In this document: positions 31,714 through 42,474 of the stretch, piece by piece
Layout of the letters: every line of letters starts with the position of its first letter
How positions within the stretch are numbered: the first letter of the stretch is position 1
Source: Entonaema liquescens
Lineage: Eukaryota > Ascomycota > Sordariomycetes > Xylariales > Xylariaceae
Length of the DNA: 64,000 nt
NCBI GenBank assembly: GCA_902805475.1
Contig: CADCSX010000003.1
Location: 2,418,001-2,482,000, forward strand
Reading direction: 5' to 3'
Position numbers and translations under genes: made by a program
The notes under the pieces: generated by a model
Seen by the model: the letters and a program-made list of their open reading frames with translations, nothing else
Told to the model about the DNA's origin: nothing
Database searches by the model: none

Positions 31714-34296
31714 TTTGCGTATGGTTCAAGTTTTTCTGGTTTTCTATGTTTTTTCTGGTTTTTGAATGGGTGGGACAATTGCTCCTAACGATGGTCGAAT
31801 ATTCCAAAGAACCAAAAAATGGTTGAGACCCAAGAAGTGATAGATCAACCAAAAAAACAAAGGTGAGGTTGAGGTAGTTGGGTTAGGCGGATGAGTTGAT
31901 GTTCATGGGATAGAGGTGTTCGATCCGGAGGGAATCCATCTGACCAAGCACACAGGAATAGGGTTTGGATTCATCAAGTGTTGTTTCCATCATGGCAGCG
32001 ACTCTTGCAATATTGCTCTCCTCTTCGAAACAGGCGACTGCATCAGTAGAAATCAGAAAGCGCTTACCCATAGTAAATACGTCAAGAGATGTCGGGACCT
32101 AAAATATACGATGCGGAGAAAGCGCGAGGTCTAGTCTACAGGAACAAAATGGTTAGTTTAGAGTCCAAGGTTTATCGTTGTTGTTTAGGCAAGATGGAGT
32201 TGACTTCTAAAGGAGGGAGAAAGGCGGAAAGTTGACGCGACGACTGGGTTCTGGCTACTTCGAAGGGGTTGCGAAAAAACCATGGACCACGGGAAGCTCA
32301 ACGGGGAACGGGTCTGACCCTGTATGTTCCTGTATGTTCCTGTGCGTCCCTCTGCATAGGGTAAGAAACATAGCTGCGATGTTCACATACCCAGGAAATG
32401 ACTTTTAGTCGCGTGTCAATTACAAAAGATCGCAGAGCGTTCAAACAAGTATTGTAGATGAAGCGAGCGGAAGAAGTAAAAGGGAAAAAAAGGGTCGAGG
32501 GACGGACTCTGCGCGTACCGGTATCTCGTAAGAATCTAGAGAATGTCGGGGTTGCAGTAAGAAAACGATGGATTGGATGAATGGGATGGTTGGGATGGCA
32601 GAGAGAGTGCCAGTCTGCCAAATTAGGAGGTTGAAGACTAAACGGAGGAAGAATTTACGTGGGAAAATGAAGTTGAAGGTGGTGTGCAATCCGACCTCCT
32701 GTTTCTAGTGTCTCCTCATTCAAAAAAAAAATCAAATTTGGGCCCTGGCCGCCATGGCTCTTTTTTTGGCTTTAAAAGGGGCTTGGGCTACTTTGAGGTC
32801 GCGTTACCTATTAGGTACATACTAAATCACCCCTGTACTTCATTACCAGTTACTGTACCTGAGTACTCCTTTATTAGGCCACTTCTACTACGCTATCATA
32901 TTACAGTTAGCAGTACTGCTAGTGACTGTTAATGCGCTAGAGCCGTGTGAGGCAAGGATACTCGATGCACTCCAAAGGCACTCGTGGGTATCGGCGTGTG
33001 GCTAAGGGACCTTAGCTACAGGGACTTAGTGAACAAGGGTCGTCATTGGGCGGAGGATTTAATCAATTAGTACAGGTTGAAGGGTTGAAACTGCTTTTCG
33101 CTTCTGCATCGGCTCTGCAAGCTTTCTGCCACCTCATCATATCTTTTTATCTTTATCGACTCGATTGATTTTCTTTTATTTCTTTCCTTTCCATTTAAAG
33201 ATTGTATTATCTTCAACGATTTTATTGTTTTTCTTCGCTACCTACCTAATCTTCTACACGTACCTGATACCGAACCATCGTAAACTCGCATTGATTAGCT
33301 CTATCCTCCCCTGCTTAAGGAATATATGTGTATTATGCCTATGTACCTAGGTTAAGGCTAGTAATTACGTAGATAGGTACATTAGCTATCCCCGTACTTG
33401 GGTACTTCATTACACATAGGCGGTCCACTCAAATTTTATATTGTGAGGTACAGGCACAAGCAAGGAGAACAAATTGAATACTTACCTACACTACATAATC
33501 CGTACATGCAAGGCAATTGGGTATTAAGATAATAAATGTTTCCCTTATCATGGACCTTTGTAAGCACCATGATGCAAACTGGTCATGTTTCCTCTGCGGA
33601 GACTCGTATTCCTGCTTGTTGTACATATATAGCCTGCAGATGGTGCTTATGCGCGTACGTTAGGTACTTGGACGATTCTGTTCGTGTTCACAGGAAGAGG
33701 CGAGCAGGCCGGCAGGGAAGCAAATGTCTGACAAGCCAACTTGGTTGGTGACTAGCTGCAATTAAAAAGGTCACCAATTCGGTGCGGGATGGCATGTTGT
33801 TTGTGGGGAAAGCTTTTTAACCTGCATTACCCCCTTTATGCAATTCGGGTACCCAAGGTATTTACTATTCGGGAATGTTCTCTTTGTCTTCCAACCTGTT
33901 CCGACCCCTGTGTACTCCGGTACCTAAGTATTAAGGTTACAGTGCATCAAACCGATAGACCCACCGGAATTTTATTGTTTCATGAGCTCTCGAACCTCTG
34001 CACACATGCGCTGATGAATGCGAATCACCCCTATTCTTTTTATCAGTGGCTAATAGATCATAGTTAGCCAAAATTAAACTAAAATAGAAACAACATCATC
34101 TACACTAGTATCTACATTTACTTATGTCCTCAAGTACGAACTTGAAATAGTGGGGGATCTTCCAAGATCCAAGTCGTCCTTCATCATCAATTTTAGATAC
34201 CCATTAAACGTACCCCGTCGATCTGATCAATACTCCACCGTGTCAAGCTCGTACTCGAGAACATCTCAAAATTTTGGATACAGATATCTATGGGAG
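31714..34296. other. Intergenic, septin 5' side
   Basis: A long non-coding stretch with the septin promoter and probable leader, repeated TAGGTAC/GTACCTA words (32808-32870, 33236-33400, 33855-33930) and T-rich runs near 33165-33230. Short open frames have no family or splice support. Confidence 0.45.
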
Positions 34297-34464
34297 GTAG
34301 AATAGTAGAATAGTAGAATAGTAGAATAGTAGAATAGTAGAATAGTAGAATAGTAGAATAGTAGAATAGTAGAATAGTAGAATAGTAGAATAGTAGAATA
34401 GTAGAATAGTAGAATAGTAGAATAGTAGAATAGTAGAATAGTAGAATAGTAGAATAGTAGAATA
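34297..34464. repeat. Tandem repeat (GTAGAATA) x 21
   Basis: Twenty-one head-to-tail copies of the 8-base unit GTAGAATA run for 168 bases without a single deviation. It lies in intergenic DNA about 650 bases beyond the 3' end of the PPR gene. The perfect identity suggests active slippage or recent expansion. On either strand it has stop codons in every frame, so it is not coding. Confidence 0.98.
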
Positions 34465-35112
34465 GGACTAAAGAATAAGGCTTTAAAACCAGAAGATTCC
34501 GGGATTGGTTATTGTGATTCAGAATCTTGCATTTACGAGTCTACGGCATCTAACAACACCTCAAGACTTTATAATGACAATATCTATGCCAACAAATATA
34601 AAGGGTCTACCTAACATGACTGGACATCGTTACCATTCTCTTTCCATAACAGGTTTAAGGTTACCTCAGTCATAATAGTATGATTCAGGACATAGACTCA
34701 GTAACCAAATGTGTGCTACGCAATGTTAGGATAACTAACTACTATTAACTAATAGTCATTCTGTTGCCTTTGCATAAGATCGTGATAGTGATTCATTATA
34801 AACACATAATGAAGATTTAGGTTATTAAGATTACAGTGGTCTATTCGTTGTACTTAAAGTATTTTATGATTGTATTACTTTGGAGACATATCCAATAGGA
34901 CTCTTAAGAAATCGTTTTGTTTGAAGTCGATTTCAATTGGGGACAGTTAGCAAGATACAGTAAGATATTAACATATAGACTTTTGCATATCGGCAAATCA
35001 ATAGAGATCAAAAACAGTACCGCTTAATTTCTAATTGAGCATGATTCAGCTAGTCCACGCATTTTAGTAATATCGACAGCTTTGAGCCTTAAAACCCCGA
35101 AAATATAGACTG
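34465..35112. other. Intergenic
   Basis: AT-rich spacer between the tandem repeat and the PPR gene end. I see nothing in it. Confidence 0.4.
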
Positions 35113-37224
35113 TTAACTCCACGAAGACATTATGTGATTTGGAAGGAGATATAATGAATAAGGAGGTGGAGTTCTTAGGATCACACATGAGAGTACTACG
35201 ATTAAAAGCTTGTGATATGGTACATTGTCTTCATTTTTATTTATATACACTGAGTCTACTTTATAGCTAACCCGACGCTGCGTCAGGTTTTGGTTTTGAG
35301 TTTCCTCCAGAGCCATCGTAGCGTCTGGTACTGTAAGCGATAGCTGTTCTACACGAGCGCTAGAATCTGATTCTGCCGGTCCCCTCCGTCGTTGGACCGC
35401 TTCAAGTAATGTCTGCACCTCCGTGTCAATTGATAAGCCCCGCTTACGGCATTCCTCGATGAGTTCTTGTGCTCTAATGTCCTCAGAATGGATACACTTC
35501 CTGATGAGCGCCAGAGCCGAATCCCTGCTTATCCACCAGTTATTGGGTATTCCTCCTGTCTTACAAGACTTCATCTTCTCGAGGAATGCGAATGCCTGCT
35601 CATAATTGTCCTGCATGCTAGAAATTCGGATGAGATGATCGTACGTGGCCTGGGTAGGCTCAATAGAGAACGTCTCCATCTCTGCAACCAAAAAGTTCAT
35701 TGAAATTCTCTTTGTGCAGTGACTAAGGAGAAGATGGTAAGTTTCAAGATCCGGACCATCGGCACAAATCTGCCGTACGCTTCTATAGAGATCCAAGGCG
35801 GCCTGGAACCCGTGGTGAATTTCTGTAGCCTCTAAGACAACGTTGAACGCAGCTGCAGGGACGCGGTGATGTAAACGGAGTTCGTGTAATATCGCCAAAG
35901 CTTTACTCGTCTCCTCGGACGAACCGCGTAGTACTCGATATATTGATCGTGTGCTAGAGAGACTAGGACGTAGTTCTGCTTTGTAACTGATACACAGGGT
36001 TGTGAAGGCCTTTAAAAGGTCATTCTGCTGGGCATGGATGTCTATGAGAGCTTCATATTGATGTAGCTCAAGCTTCTTGCCACGGTTTGAAAGCAGTTGA
36101 ATTGCGCTTATTGCGAGACTTGCATCTGCACGATTCGACGCTGTGTTAATGATATTTAGAACGACGCCGTCTGGTGGATTTATATAACCATGGGAGACTG
36201 AGCGATCCCATATGTATTTGACCCCTTCGTAAAAAGCATCTCTACTAAAGACGTCAAGAAGGAACTGCCATGAATTCAGGGACAACGGCTCTCTGACCAT
36301 GTTTGCGACCTTCATTCGATGCTTGAGGATGGAGAGCGTCTCTTCGTGGAAGCCTAAGTCCCCAAAGGTATATAGGAATATATCATAGAGCCAGAGGGGG
36401 ATTCGAAGCGTCTCCTTATGTAGCTGTTCCAGTTTCTCAAGCGCAAGCTCATATTGGCTATCCCTCAACAGCCCAATGATGATATTTACCGAATCTTCTG
36501 CTGTTGGCGAATACCAACGATTTTGCATCTCGAAAAGCACGGTATTTCGAAGAACATAATCAGGATGAACCGCTGTAACCTAAGTTGGGATATTAGGTTA
36601 ACGAATATCTGTTTAATAAATAGGCCAACATCTTACTTCTAGGAGAGCCTGATAAATCTGCGGTGTCGTTGGAATTCCGAGTTTCTCCATTTCCTTGAGT
36701 AACTGACCAGCTATCTCTGCAGACCCATGGGTTTTATCGATATTTGCCCTTATAAGACTCTCGTAGAGTCTGGTATTTGGTCTCTCCTTTCTGTCTTTTA
36801 CCAGGTACTCAACTAACTTCACAGTCGACCAATACGTATCTTGGACCCTCGCGAGCTCCTCAAGGGCGGAGTATATAGTATCAGTTGGAATTAACTCGAG
36901 CTGTGCAGCTAGAGTTTCGGTGTTACCGAAGAACTCCCCAGGAACCCATGGAGTTCGCCTTGCTACCCTTTTGAGGTACTCAATCCGTACTTTTTCATCT
37001 TGCGACTGAGGATCATCAGGCCGGTAAGCACGGGGTGAAAAAGGGATGCGATAGTACTCCCGTCGACCTGGTGTAGTAGAGAAGTGGGCGTTGCTGCCGG
37101 GGGATATAATCGATCGCTGTCTAGAATTGCGACGAGGGTCGACTAATTTTGAAAGTGTGACTATATCAGCAGAAGGACATAGACATCGCCAGAGCCCATC
37201 GACGATGATGCGCTCCCCCGGCAT
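35113..37224 (-). CDS. Pentatricopeptide-repeat (PPR) protein, probably mitochondrial
   Basis: Two exons: 36637-37224 and 35113-36579 (684 residues). The N terminus is basic and poor in acidic residues (MPGERIIVDGLWRCLCPS, later RRNSRQRS), consistent with import into mitochondria. From about residue 150 the chain is made of degenerate 35-residue helical hairpins; clear ones include PNTRLYESLIRANIDK, TTPQIYQALLE, LELHQYEALIDIHAQQNDLL, PDLETYHLLLSHC and PTQATYDHLIRISSMQDNY. Fungal PPR proteins bind mitochondrial mRNAs and control their stability, processing or translation, or act in complex I assembly. I cannot say which member this is. The last 50 or so residues (after NLTQRRVSYKVDS) look unstructured and hydrophobic and may be a recent extension past an older stop. 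Confidence 0.85.
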
Positions 37225-37968
37225 TGCGTGGCTAAAGAGAGAAATTAATTGACGCCGAACACTTATGTAGGTACATACCTCCTCTTAGGGATCTACCAGT
37301 CGCCAATCCTTTTCGTGGAGGCGTAAATCCAGAATACCTCTACGTAGTATTGTGATAAGAGAATGAGAGATCACGATAAGATAAGAATTACGATAAGCTA
37401 GGTACCTATGTAGGTACCTAGGTACATATTGACCTACGGCTGTCAGCAGCTGACAATAGCTCTAAGAACTACCTATATTCAGGACTTTTGCGTTCAAATT
37501 CTTATGATTAATATAATGTATCGTAGAATCACCCCGGAGGAACTCTATTATAAGTACTGTACTGCCTGCCTGCTTGTTAGTGCATATGCTTACTTGCTAT
37601 CGAGTAATTGCACTAGTCAGCTCTGTTGGCATCACATGGCTGTAACTTTAGAGTTGCGAAGACCCCGGAATTTGACAAGATAAATGCAACTTTAGGGCTT
37701 GTAATGGAGTGTAATTAGACTCTCGCTATATCCCTCTCTGCGGCCTATATTCGGTGTTCACAGCAGTTTAACAAACACTGTTCGCGCCAACACCATCGTG
37801 GCGGGCTGGGTATCTTCTTCTGAACTGTATCCTAGCACTGCGGCCCAACACTGCTAGCTTCTTGGAGGCGTACTTTACGTCCTCATGCTGCTACTGATCG
37901 GGAGCTTTTAACAGTGGTTTTACCACCTGTATGTCATTCCACGTTGTATCATACTATCCGTTCTTTCT
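37225..37968. other. Intergenic
   Basis: Promoter of the PPR gene and 3' flank of LSM4. It contains TAGGTACCTA-type words at 37395-37425. No gene is seen. Confidence 0.45.
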
Positions 37969-38548
37969 TCACGCTCCTCGGCCTCTACCCCTACCTCTCC
38001 CTTGACCACGTCCACCACGACCGCCTCTATCGCCGCCTCTACCGCCGTGGTCTCCTCTTTGCTGGCCGTGCCCGCCACGACCACCCCGGAACCCGCCTTG
38101 TTGACCATGGTGCTGTTCTTTTACAAGGTCGATGATCTCGTCTGGTACTCGGAGGTATTTGATCTGTTGTATGCTGTTAGGGCTGTGTTTCGGTACTTGG
38201 CTTTTCGCCTGTGGTATGTGGCTTACATTATTTCCCTTGATATATACCTCAGGTAAGCGAACGAACTTATCCCCTTCCTATTTTTGTTATATTAGCTATG
38301 GCACCGGTTGGACATTGAAGAAGGGATTGTGTACTGGACTGGTCTGGATAACTTCCTTCAAGGTCAAGTTCATCCATGTGTCGCATTGTATTAAATGTCC
38401 GTTTAGAGTCTCTCCGTTCTTGAGCTCAACGAGCATAGGATGACCTTGGGCCGCGTTCAAAAGACCGAGGGGCAACTAGGATAGGTTCGCATTAGCGCAC
38501 GAGAAGACATAGTGTGAGAAAGGAGGGATTGGATGTAAGAATTACCAT
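37969..38548 (-). CDS. lsm4: LSm4, U6 snRNA/mRNA-decay Sm-like protein
   Basis: Four exons: 38546-38548 (the ATG alone), 38335-38475, 38227-38277 and 37969-38163. They total 390 bases and give 129 residues, all GT-AG and in frame. The Sm fold is complete: Sm1 GHPMLVELKNGETLNGHLIQ, CDTWMNLTLKEV, and Sm2 PEVYIKGNNIKYLRVPDEII. The tail is an RGG box (GGFRGGRGG to RGRGRGRGRGA). LSm4 is part of the LSm2-8 ring that holds the 3' end of U6 snRNA in the nucleus and of the cytoplasmic LSm1-7 ring that promotes decapping with Pat1. The RGG tail is typical for this subunit and aids processing-body formation. All coding exons are short, so no long open frame marks this gene. The initiator codon is separated from the rest by an intron of 70 bases. 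Confidence 0.95.
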
Positions 38549-39758
38549 CTTGAAAGAATTGCACTCTTGGATTTTGTTGGTATGATAACAATTAAGGCGA
38601 AGCACAAGTTAGTGCTATATGTGAGAGTTGCGCGATCAGGAATTCTTGCTTGGTGATGTGATGTGATATGGTGTACGGTGACAGCTGGAAAGCTTGAATT
38701 TAGTGGGGTCAGGCTTGGGACCTGGAAGCTCAGTTAAGCCACACGTGCCACACTCATAGAATTGGAAGTCAGCCTTATGGACACTAAAGGTACTTGAGTA
38801 CTTTATGACTAGCCACAGATCCAGCTGAAGGGTCACAACTCAAACTCAGCTCGCATTTATTACCAGGCTTCAAGCGTCAAACATACACATGTCGAAATTA
38901 GCAAGAAGAGTTGTATAATATATGGCCCTTGTACTCTTTGTTTTTGGAATAATGAATTGCTATACTTAATTTTTTTAATCAATACTAGCACTTACCTAGG
39001 GATCGTTTCTTTTCTTCTAAGAATAAATTCTCAATTGATACTTCCAATTCTGAAGCTCTAATGGATCACCGACTTCCCGACTTCCCGACTTCGATTAAGT
39101 ACCTACACTCGTCGAAAAATATCTAAACGACGCGTGCGATATTAACTTTCGTTTATATTGTTCCATTGATAAGGAATATATCCCTATGCAACATAATGTT
39201 CTCTGCGTGCGTACGAATCCATCTCCCGATTTTGGTCGTCATTAATCCCAGTCCAGTTCAAGCTGGGTTAGGAGGACTCGTCAGCTAGCTGCAGCTCATT
39301 GGTGGATGCCATTTGCCATCCCTACCAAGTTGTAGCTAGGCTTACACGGCCTCCTGAATCGCAACACTAAAGCTTCTATCATTTCGTCGGCGGATCGTTG
39401 ATGGTTAAAGTACCTAAGTTTCAGAGTGGGTTTATGCCATTTATTTATGATTTGTTAAATTATTTTTTTTTTCTTTCCCTCTTTAATATAATACCTTTCA
39501 TGTCCCATTTAGTTTCGTCCCTGGAAAATTACCTGACGTTCTAGCGCGGGTGGATTTCCTAAAGTGAATGTCCACGCGGCTCTCTCTCCACGTAGGATTT
39601 AGGGCGTCTTACATATTGCTTATAGACGCTTGCGTAGGCAGCAGTTTAAGTTTCTCTCTACACCACCTGTTGAGGGTGTGTAGTTTGTAGTTTTGTTATG
39701 CTAAGGCATCTTTATTCTATTTATCCTCATATACGATTTCTAGGTGCCTAATCGCACG
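38549..39758. other. Intergenic, divergent promoters
   Basis: The space between LSM4 and the His/Pro-rich membrane protein contains AT-rich and pyrimidine-rich strips. No gene is supported; the frame 38636-38836 has no recognised product. Confidence 0.45.
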
Positions 39759-41902
39759 ATGCTTGGCCCTCTAAAGGCCCAGTGGCTATTAGCACCGCTG
39801 CTTGCGGCTACTCTTTCAACTGGACGAGAGGGTGAGAATTCATTCCATTTTATGAAATCTGTGGCAAACTTCTAACGTGTAACTATCATTTGCAGTCAGG
39901 AGGCCACACGCTCTGATTAACCTCGATATCAATTCCACTTCAGATGAAGTTAATCATTATGGAACTGTAAGTCATCATAATTGCAATACAGAGCTCAATT
40001 AACTAACTCTTCTCATTTAGACCCTACGCCTTGACATTCTTGAGTCGACGTCTCCATGCGGCTACGGAAATGTAACGCTCAACAGTCAATCCCTCGCGCA
40101 AGATCAACATGGTGCCGGGTCTGGGCCTGTCATATCTGAGAACGGCATTACCATTCTCGCCAACTGGTCCTTTAGCTGCGTACATCTTGAAAATGAGTTT
40201 CAGGGCCAGCTGATGACTTTTGAAGTCATCTCTTTAGATGATGAAGAAGTTCATGACGTTAGGTTTGCCGTTCAATTCCAACAGATGGCACCACCTTCTA
40301 TTTCCTTTATCAATGGCACCGTATCTATTACTGAGGCTTATATCCCGGCCACGGCTACAAAAGAAAACTTGGCTGGGGAAACTTCAACGCTCGATGGCGA
40401 GCTGGCCGAGTTAAAATCGATGATGCGACAACTTGCGGCACTTGAACAAGCGATTGCTTCTAAGGTGCAACATATCTCCGAGACTTACGATATCAAGGGC
40501 CCCGAAGAATTTCACTCACTCTGGAAGTGTGACAGTCTGAAATGCATTGTGAAAACGATGTATAGGCGTGCAAAGCACATGGCTGGCAGGCTCTATGGGC
40601 ATGGGATTGAAGGAAGCGGGCGTTTTGGCGGTCGACCGAGTAGATCCGGCTGGCGATTCCGCCATGGCGATCGACCTGACTGGTTCCCGCATGATGGCGG
40701 CGCTCATGGGAACCACTCGTGTCCGCACCGACATCCGCGACCTCACCCTCCTCATCATCAACCTCCCCATGGACCTCCCCATGGACCTCCTCATGGACCT
40801 CCTCATCATGAACCGCCCCATTTTCACCCACCGCCCCCACCTCCGCCTCGCGAGCCTTACGACGAGCAGCCTCCACACGGCCACCCACCACCAAGTCATC
40901 AATTCCTAGAGGGAGACATGGACCAAGAGAAACTTGGATTAGCCATTGGACCTAATCATGATATGGTAAGTGCTGGGGGGAGATATATGACCGGATATCA
41001 TATTGACTCTTTTAGCCACCGAGTAGGAAATTAGGTGATAACGAAGTTGAAGCACCACCGCCGCATATTATGGACGATGATGACGATCTGCCTCCGCCAA
41101 TGCCAGATCACCACAATGGACCGCCAACCCCTGGTTTTAGGCCGCATCAAGGGATGCCTCCGCACCCACACCACAATCCTGTAAGCATTCTTCATGGATA
41201 TGTGATAACCTTTTGGCTAATGGAATGAAGCATTTTGAACACCGTGGGCCACCTCGTCCTATACCTGTCATTCATATCGTGGTCGGGGTTGTTTTGCTTT
41301 CATTACTCATCAGCGCCATCTATACGCGCTGTTTTGCCGTATCTCGCAAAAGCCGACGTAATACACGCGCCGAGCGATGTCAAGCCCGAGAGACCCGCCG
41401 CCATTGTCGCCGTAATGCCTGGGCTAACAGACGTGCGGCTATCGGAACCAGGTATTCTGAAATTGTCGGGTGGCTTAAGGAAAGCATAAGGCGCCAAGAG
41501 ATTGAGGACGAAGAAAGAGAAAAAGACTCAATCATGAGGCAACTACACAGAACTGAAAATGAAGAAGAGGATAACATTTCTACTACGATGGAACAAGAGA
41601 TTGCGCAATTCCGTGCAGTTGCTAGCGTCGTGGGTGATTTGGTCGCAGCAGAGGAGGGACGTTCTCGCGAATACGTCAACGAGAGACAGCACCATATAAT
41701 GCCAATGCCTCCCAGCCCAACTTCAGCTTTCCCGGAATATGCATCTATTGATGAGGAACTTCCGGCCTACGACGAAGGGTCCAATGACTCACGCTTCGTT
41801 GCCGATGGTTTTAGGTATACTCCTGGATTCCCGTACTACACACCGACGGAGTCCTCAACGACACAATCATCACTTGATGAAAATCTAGGAAGAAAGGACT
41901 AA
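39759..41902 (+). CDS. Single-pass membrane protein with His/Pro-rich ectodomain (unknown function)
   Basis: Five exons: 39759-39831, 39896-39966, 40021-40965, 41016-41180 and 41231-41902 (641 residues). A signal peptide is likely (MLGPLKAQWLLAPLLAATLS). The ectodomain has several N-glycosylation sites, a short coiled coil (LDGELAELKSMMRQLAALEQ) and, from about residue 240, a very His/Pro-rich zone (HPRPHPPHHQPPHGPPHGPP and a run of seven prolines). A single span (IHIVVGVVLLSLLISAIY) follows at about residue 425. It is followed by a strongly basic stop-transfer region rich in Arg and Cys, a charged coiled region (EIEDEEREKDSIMRQLHRTE) and a Ser/Pro tail. No catalytic domain is seen. Similar domain layouts exist as hypothetical proteins in other ascomycetes; a sensor or metal-binding wall protein is conceivable, but function is unknown. 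Confidence 0.82.
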
Positions 41903-42474
41903 GGGATAAGAAGGCACCTAACATATTAGGGTGACTAGTTTTGGTTGTGTTTGCTATTGTATCAATAAGGAGGGGAATAGTGTGTAATATTGCGTGTTGA
42001 GGTGGTACGACTTCTCATCTGGGTCTTGGATGATAGATGTTGACATAAGAGTATAAATCATAATAAATTTCGCTTACAGTTAGACATAGATATTGACTAT
42101 TGGTCAATTGATGTAATTGGAGCAAGTTAAGAAACTATCAATGTCAGCTGCCGCAAACGGGTAGCTTAGCGAGTGTGAATGAGCTCATGGCTGAAAGATA
42201 AAGAGTGGGCGTAGGAAGATTACCTAGAAGACTTCACGCTCCCCGCAGATTAGAACCGTCATTCCCACGTGGGAGAGTCAAGTCGGCATATCTGCGATCT
42301 ACACTGATTGGCGGTGTCGATGCGCTCATCATCGCGGGGTTAAGAGGATAGTGCTTACTCTTCCCTTGTAAGCCTTTTATAAATTAAAAGTTATGTAGAA
42401 ACTGGTGGTTGACTTGTATCATCTACCTCCTATAGATATCTTATTTCTCCTATTCACCTCATAATAGCATCGCG
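41903..42474. other. Intergenic
   Basis: Promoter region of the M28 peptidase, with AT-rich sequence. Nothing else seen. Confidence 0.4.

Noticed and set aside
37914..38135. His/Arg/Leu-rich frame on the plus strand
   Set aside because: Antisense shadow of the RGG tail of LSm4.
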